Below, in pieces: positions 13,543 to 16,942 of a DNA stretch of 16,942 nt. The stretch is taken from NCBI GenBank assembly GCA_049515175.1, contig JBEKUI010000074.1:1-16942 (forward strand). Reading direction: 5' to 3'. The notes under the pieces are model-generated. The model had not been told where the DNA came from and did no database searches. It was given only the letters and a program-made list of their open reading frames with translations. How positions within the stretch are numbered: the stretch's first letter is position 1; every line of letters starts with the position of its first letter. The DNA comes from JACQNR01 sp049515175. GTDB lineage: Bacteria > Acidobacteriota > Terriglobia > UBA7540. The translations under genes were made by a program, and so were the position numbers.

Positions 13543-14814
13543 TCACCCCTTTTCTGCGTCCCAATGGTCGACCAAGGAGGGCTTCAACCGTTCATAGACC
13601 CGACACAGGTTTTCGATCCGCTCCTCAACCTGGGCCGCATTTTCCGTTTCGGTTTGACTGGCAAACGAAGCTACCCAGCCTAAATAGAGAGGCGTCAGGG
13701 ATTTCAGCAAGTGTTCGCGATTCAAAACCCGCCTGTGATAGGCAAGTGCAAAATCATACGCCACCGTCACCCAGATTCCGTCTTGCAGGATGAACTTGTC
13801 GGGCGGGAGGGCAGCGGCCTGGGAAAGCGCCTCCAGGGTCGCGGCTGAAATGACCTTCTCGTAGATCGGCTGGAGGTCACGGCACCCTTGCGCGAAAGCG
13901 CCAATCATCCGCGGCAAGTCAACAGGCACGGGTTCCAGGCCAACTTCAAACGGGAACCCGAACAGAGGCGTTGCCTCGGAACTGTTGACCCGGCTCCACA
14001 CGCCGAAGTGTGTCTCCATGAGATCGAAGACCGAGCCCACCACCTGGGTCAGCATGGCGCTCAGGTCGGCGCCGGGGTCCTTGGCGTCGTGGATTTTCGC
14101 GCCGAGGTAGGACTGGCAGACTTTGAATCCTTCGGCGAGGGCCGTCGTCGTCATCCAGATGTCGATGCCATAGCGCGCCACGTCGGTCGTCCAAACGTCG
14201 CGGGTCAGCAGGTGCCGGACCAGACGCCCGGAAAGACCAAAATCTCCCCCGATGGGCTGGCGTACGCGCTGGCCGTAAAGTGCCCGGGTGAGGGGGTACA
14301 CGATGCTGTTGGTAATGGTTCCGTCGTATTTGTGGCGCTTGTAGTACGGCGCCACATAGTCATATTCGTGTTCGAGCACCGGAAGGAGCAGCAGTTCGAA
14401 CCAGTCGGGGGTAATGCTGCGCAGGTCGGAATCCACCACCGCACAGGCCCGGGCGCCCAGAAGTTCGGCGATGCGGAAGATCGTGCGGAAGGCGCTGCCC
14501 TTACCCGGCACGCCGTGATAGGGGGTGGTCAAGCGGTGCACGGGCTGAAGTGGGTGGTTCACGAGCAGCAACTCCTGGGTGTCAAGGTGAGCTTGCACGA
14601 CGATCTCCCGCGTGTTGTCTTTCGAGCCCCCGTCGGAATTGACGATCACCGCCCGCAACGTGGGGAAATGCTTGATGAGCCCGGCGTGGGCGGCACGCAC
14701 GACATGTCCAATCGTGCGCGCATTGTTGTAACTGGGAATGCCGACGACGATCTCGGCCGTCCCCACCGCCGCCACCTGCTCCCGGGCTTGCGCCTGCAAG
14801 ATTTCCTCGGCCAA
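13543..14814 (-). CDS. GT-A glycosyltransferase, mannosylglycerate synthase/MggS-like
   Basis: This 423-residue nucleotide-sugar transferase starts at a TTG (14814); AAGGGG, overlapping the upstream stop, lies 8 bases before it. Visible GT-A elements are VVGIPSYNN at 23-31, NSDGGSKDNT at 59-68, GKGSAF at 104-109, the metal-binding DSD at 128-130, QPIGGDFGLSG at 186-196, YGIDIW at 215-220 and His242 in AKIHDAKDP. From memory the order GKG, DxD, QPxGG, WGID/YGID then KxH matches mannosylglycerate synthase (GT78) and proteins proposed to add mannose to glucosylglycerate. It is 12 bases after the gpgS-like gene and 5 before the channel gene. I infer it extends or parallels the GpgS product using a GDP- or UDP-sugar. 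Donor and acceptor are unproven, and a generic GT2 label is the safe call. No membrane segments. Confidence 0.8.
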   Translation of the reverse strand: MAEEILQAQAREQVAAVGTAEIVVGIPSYNNARTIGHVVRAAHAGLIKHFPTLRAVIVNSDGGSKDNTREIVVQAHLDTQELLLVNHPLQPVHRLTTPYHGVPGKGSAFRTIFRIAELLGARACAVVDSDLRSITPDWFELLLLPVLEHEYDYVAPYYKRHKYDGTITNSIVYPLTRALYGQRVRQPIGGDFGLSGRLVRHLLTRDVWTTDVARYGIDIWMTTTALAEGFKVCQSYLGAKIHDAKDPGADLSAMLTQVVGSVFDLMETHFGVWSRVNSSEATPLFGFPFEVGLEPVPVDLPRMIGAFAQGCRDLQPIYEKVISAATLEALSQAAALPPDKFILQDGIWVTVAYDFALAYHRRVLNREHLLKSLTPLYLGWVASFASQTETENAAQVEERIENLCRVYERLKPSLVDHWDAEKG

Positions 14815-14826
14815 AGTTCCGTCCCC

Positions 14827-16035
14827 TTAAGTGTTGTCGCTATCCACAGCCTCGCTCAAGCGTTCGTAGATGTCGGGGATGGCGGCCACGACGCGGTTCC
14901 AGTTGGGGATGAGCGGCTGGCCCAGAGGGTCGGCGAGGAAACTCTCCGCCGCGATGCGCAGGCCGCGCGCGAAGGCGTCCACGGCCTCCTCCTCGGCGTG
15001 CCGGTCGAAGCTCAGGCCGTTCACGATGGCGTCGGCGTGGTAGCGCGCAATCATGTCTTCCGCGGCGCGGACGTACTGGGCCTGGAGCGTGCGAAACGTG
15101 CCGCCGGACAGTTCCACGCCTTCCGCGGCGAGAGTGCGGAAAAGCGTCTTGGCAATATCCACCGCCATGCGCATCAACCCCTTCTGTACGTCGTCGGGGG
15201 AAAGGCTCTGGTGCTTGTGCTCGTAGTTGTCACAGAGGTCCACCTGGCAGATGCGGTTGGCGGAAAAGTTTCGATAGACTTCCGAGAGCACCCCGACCTC
15301 CAGTCCCCAGTCGGCGGGGATGCGGTTGATCCGCGCCAGGTCCGTGTGCATGCAGAATTCGCCCGCCAGCGGGTAGCGGAAACTGTCCAAGTAAATGAGG
15401 AAGGGGTGATAGCCGATGACGTGCTCGAGCGCCCTCACCAGCGGGGTTACCAGCAGGCGCGTGGCGCGGCCGTACATCTTGCCCGCCACACGCGCGTAAT
15501 ATCCTTTGGCGAACACGTAGTCGATGCGCAGGTCCGCCACCGGATAGCACAAGCGCGCCAGCAATTCGCGCGAGTAATTGATGATGTCGCAATCGTGCAG
15601 GGCGATGATTTTCGCCCGCCGGCACGCCAGGACGTATCCGTAAGCCAGCCAGCAGGAACGTCCCTTCCCGTTCTCGCTCACCGTCAGGTGCATTTCCCTC
15701 AGGTTCGAATAGATTTTTTGTATGCGGGGTCCCTCGTTCCAGATGACCCGCACGTTCGGGTGGAGTTCCGCCACGCGTTGCCGGACGTCAGCGAACTGCT
15801 GCGCTTCAGCTTGTCCCAGAGCGACCACGACCTGGCTCAAGTAGGGCACTTTTGAGACTTCTTCCAGAATGTGCGGCATGGCCGGGCCCTCGAATTCCGC
15901 GTAGAGGGCCGGAAGGATGAGAGCGATGGGTTGGACGCGTGCAAAGACGCTTAGGTCGCTTTCCAGGGATTCCAGGGGGCGGTTGCCCAGCCGATGGAGT
16001 GTGGCGACTTCACCAGTTTGGAAGAAGTCCGACAT
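14827..16035 (-). CDS. gpgS: Glucosyl-3-phosphoglycerate synthase-like glycosyltransferase (GT81)
   Basis: This 402-residue cytosolic GT-A enzyme fits GpgS, which joins glucose from NDP-glucose to 3-phosphoglycerate as the first step to glucosylglycerate. Features: IALILPALYAEFEGPAMPHI at 37-56, GKGRS at 123-127, DCD metal motif at 148-150 (LHDCDIINYSREL), KGYYAR at 177-182, YPLAGEF at 221-227, DWGLEVGVLSE at 242-252, QVDL and then HKHQSL at 273-278. The last His-bearing motif and the PLAGE/GLEVG pair are hallmarks of GT81. The roughly 400-residue size agrees with GpgS from non-actinobacterial species rather than the shorter mycobacterial form. The ATG at 16035 follows an extended ribosome site GGAGGTGA. 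It is the first gene of the solute operon, with the phosphatase partner three genes later. Confidence 0.85.
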   Translation of the reverse strand: MSDFFQTGEVATLHRLGNRPLESLESDLSVFARVQPIALILPALYAEFEGPAMPHILEEVSKVPYLSQVVVALGQAEAQQFADVRQRVAELHPNVRVIWNEGPRIQKIYSNLREMHLTVSENGKGRSCWLAYGYVLACRRAKIIALHDCDIINYSRELLARLCYPVADLRIDYVFAKGYYARVAGKMYGRATRLLVTPLVRALEHVIGYHPFLIYLDSFRYPLAGEFCMHTDLARINRIPADWGLEVGVLSEVYRNFSANRICQVDLCDNYEHKHQSLSPDDVQKGLMRMAVDIAKTLFRTLAAEGVELSGGTFRTLQAQYVRAAEDMIARYHADAIVNGLSFDRHAEEEAVDAFARGLRIAAESFLADPLGQPLIPNWNRVVAAIPDIYERLSEAVDSDNT

Positions 16036-16038
16036 GCT

Positions 16039-16046
16039 TCACCTCC
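16039..16046 (-). promoter_or_regulatory. Ribosome binding site of gpgS (full anti-SD match)
   Basis: GGAGGTGA on the minus strand (16046-16039) pairs with eight bases of the 16S rRNA 3' end and lies just before the ATG at 16035, suggesting efficient translation of the first operon gene. Confidence 0.7.
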
Positions 16047-16237
16047 CTAGGGTTTACTTGCAGGTTCGCGCCGGCAGGTGAAGGCTTCTGAGATAAGGTG
16101 CATGCCGGGACTTCTACCCGCGCGAATCCGTCCCACTCGTTCCCGGGCCCCACATCTGCTGCCCGACGCGGCGCGGTTGAGGGGCCGAGCGTTCGTGAGT
16201 GTCTTTATCGTGCCATCGTAACCTTTTCGGGAAGGAC

Positions 16238-16248
16238 TTGCCAGGCAA
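16238..16248. repeat. Palindrome TTGCC-A-GGCAA in the leader of the gpgS operon
   Basis: TTGCCAGGCAA is a perfect 5+1+5 palindrome about 200 bases before gpgS in the 16036-16296 spacer, which otherwise holds no gene. It could be an operator site or the stem of a small hairpin after the bactofilin gene. No clear sigma-70 promoter is visible in the spacer. Confidence 0.3.
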
Positions 16249-16296
16249 AACCGACCAGGGAGTTTCCAGCTTCGTTTTGTCTCAGAGGCAAGAGAT

Positions 16297-16818
16297 TTAA
16301 CTGTGTGGCTTGGCCTCGGTGGCCTCGCCGCTGGTGAGCGATGGAAAGGAAGCCGCCGGCCGGCCCTCCTCTCGAAGAATCTCGATGCTCCCCTTGAAAT
16401 AGGCGCCGTCTTCGATGGAAATTCCCGGGGCAAGCAGGTCACCCAGGACACGGCCGGTCTTGCGGATTTCAATCCGTTCGCGGGCGGTGATGTTTCCAGT
16501 CACCGCTCCTTGAACGATCACCCGTGAAGCCTGGATCTCCGCTTTGACCTGACCCTGCGCACCCACGGTCAGGCAGTGGTCGCGAAGCTGAATTTTGCCG
16601 TCGAACTGACCCTCGATGACAAGGTCTTCGTCACCAGTGAGTTCCCCGCGTAAAGTTATGGAAGGACCGAGGACCGTCCGAGTGGGTTCCGAGGTGTGTG
16701 GGCCGGACGTTCTGGGCATTGGCTCAGGCATAGGTGTCTCCACTTGAGGGTTTGCAGGTACGACCGGGCGGAAAGTCCGCTCGGACATTGGCGGCGACTT
16801 CTTTTCCCAGAACTTCAT
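16297..16818 (-). CDS. Bactofilin family cytoskeletal protein
   Basis: From the ATG at 16818 this is a 173-residue polymer-forming protein; GGAG lies 7 bases upstream. The frame continues to a TTG at 16860, but those bases look like a -35 box. The bactofilin beta-helix (DUF583) spans about residues 49-147: GPSITLRGELTGDEDLVIEG, then QFDGKI, LTVGAQGQVKAEIQASRVIV, GAVTGNITARERIEI and TGRVLGDLLAPGISIEDGAYF, ending in KGSIEI. It is flanked by a Pro-rich, disordered N-terminus with a basic/aromatic start (MKFWEKK) that may touch the membrane, and a short Ser/Glu-rich tail. Bactofilins form filaments that scaffold cell-shape or polarity enzymes. It lies 261 bases upstream of gpgS on the same strand, too far to assume one transcript. 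Confidence 0.93.
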   Translation of the reverse strand: MKFWEKKSPPMSERTFRPVVPANPQVETPMPEPMPRTSGPHTSEPTRTVLGPSITLRGELTGDEDLVIEGQFDGKIQLRDHCLTVGAQGQVKAEIQASRVIVQGAVTGNITARERIEIRKTGRVLGDLLAPGISIEDGAYFKGSIEILREEGRPAASFPSLTSGEATEAKPHS

Positions 16819-16831
16819 GGAGGGGCTCCCG

Positions 16832-16860
16832 CACAAATTCTCCGATGCAGTCCTTGTCAA
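16832..16860 (-). promoter_or_regulatory. Possible bactofilin promoter (TTGACA / weak -10)
   Basis: A perfect -35 TTGACA reads at 16860-16855. The matching -10 at 17 bases, TTTGTG (16837-16832), is poor and would give a very short leader before the ATG at 16818. The remaining bases up to the right edge show no start of another gene. Confidence 0.3.
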
Positions 16861-16942
16861 GGGTCGAGATTACAAAAACTCCTCCAGGGCCTGCCCGGCG
16901 TACGCTGCAAGTCGCGGTATCGTGGCCGTCTAACGCACATCA

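Noticed and set aside
13888..15855. A 655-codon open frame on the plus strand, antisense to both glycosyltransferase genes
   Set aside because: It spans two well-supported genes and their junction, has low-complexity His/Gly/Val/Asp-rich composition and no family motifs; it is a by-product of GC-rich codon use on the other strand.
16727..16939. A minus-strand frame overlapping the bactofilin start that reads smoothly as protein
   Set aside because: It begins after a stop near the right edge, has no start codon with a ribosome site and no recognised domain.

Overview
The window is a GC-rich, gene-dense bacterial chromosome fragment with about 15 protein-coding genes and no rRNA, tRNA, CRISPR or insertion sequence that I can recognise. 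Gene content fits a soil or sediment heterotroph, and my best guess is Acidobacteriota or a close relative. The pointers are an RsbRD-like N-terminal protein, a bactofilin, many exported hydrolases and a CstA/YbdD pair. This assignment is an inference from gene style, not from a marker gene. No gap between genes exceeds 300 bases; the largest are 16036-16296 (261 bases), 7257-7460 (204) and 10601-10783 (183).

Left part (1-2569): a partial RsbRD-type protein runs off the left edge on the minus strand. It is divergent from a PgeF/YfiH-family gene, which meets rlmN (23S rRNA/tRNA adenine-C2 methyltransferase) tail to tail with the stop codons sharing bases. rlmN is divergent from a TetR regulator across a short AT-rich region that has face-to-face promoter elements.

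Centre (2570-11812): a plus-strand run of four genes encodes a TetR regulator, a CPBP membrane protease, an exported amidohydrolase of the peptidase-like branch, and a Tat-type exported M20 family protein with altered metal ligands. Opposing it on the minus strand is cstA-ybdD (peptide/pyruvate-type transporter and its small partner), followed by an exported RraA-family protein and, from its own promoter, a 60-residue four-cysteine protein. Together these look like a peptide and organic-acid scavenging neighbourhood. An exported metallo-beta-lactamase-fold hydrolase is divergent from cstA. Intergenic heptamer repeats (core CAGAA) lie at 6951-6971 and 10671-10712.

Right part (11967-16818, all minus strand): a compact operon reads in transcription order gpgS-like GT81 glycosyltransferase, a second GT-A glycosyltransferase resembling mannosylglycerate synthase, a small MscS/CmpX-like membrane channel protein, and a mannosyl-/glucosyl-3-phosphoglycerate phosphatase of the HAD-IIB type. 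The spacing is 12 nt, 5 nt and a 4-nt stop/start overlap. This is a strong candidate for a glucosylglycerate or mannosylglucosylglycerate compatible-solute pathway with its own channel inside the operon, and it is the most interesting system in the window. A bactofilin gene lies upstream. A 10-bp perfect hairpin of a widely dispersed type separates the operon from the convergent hydrolase gene.
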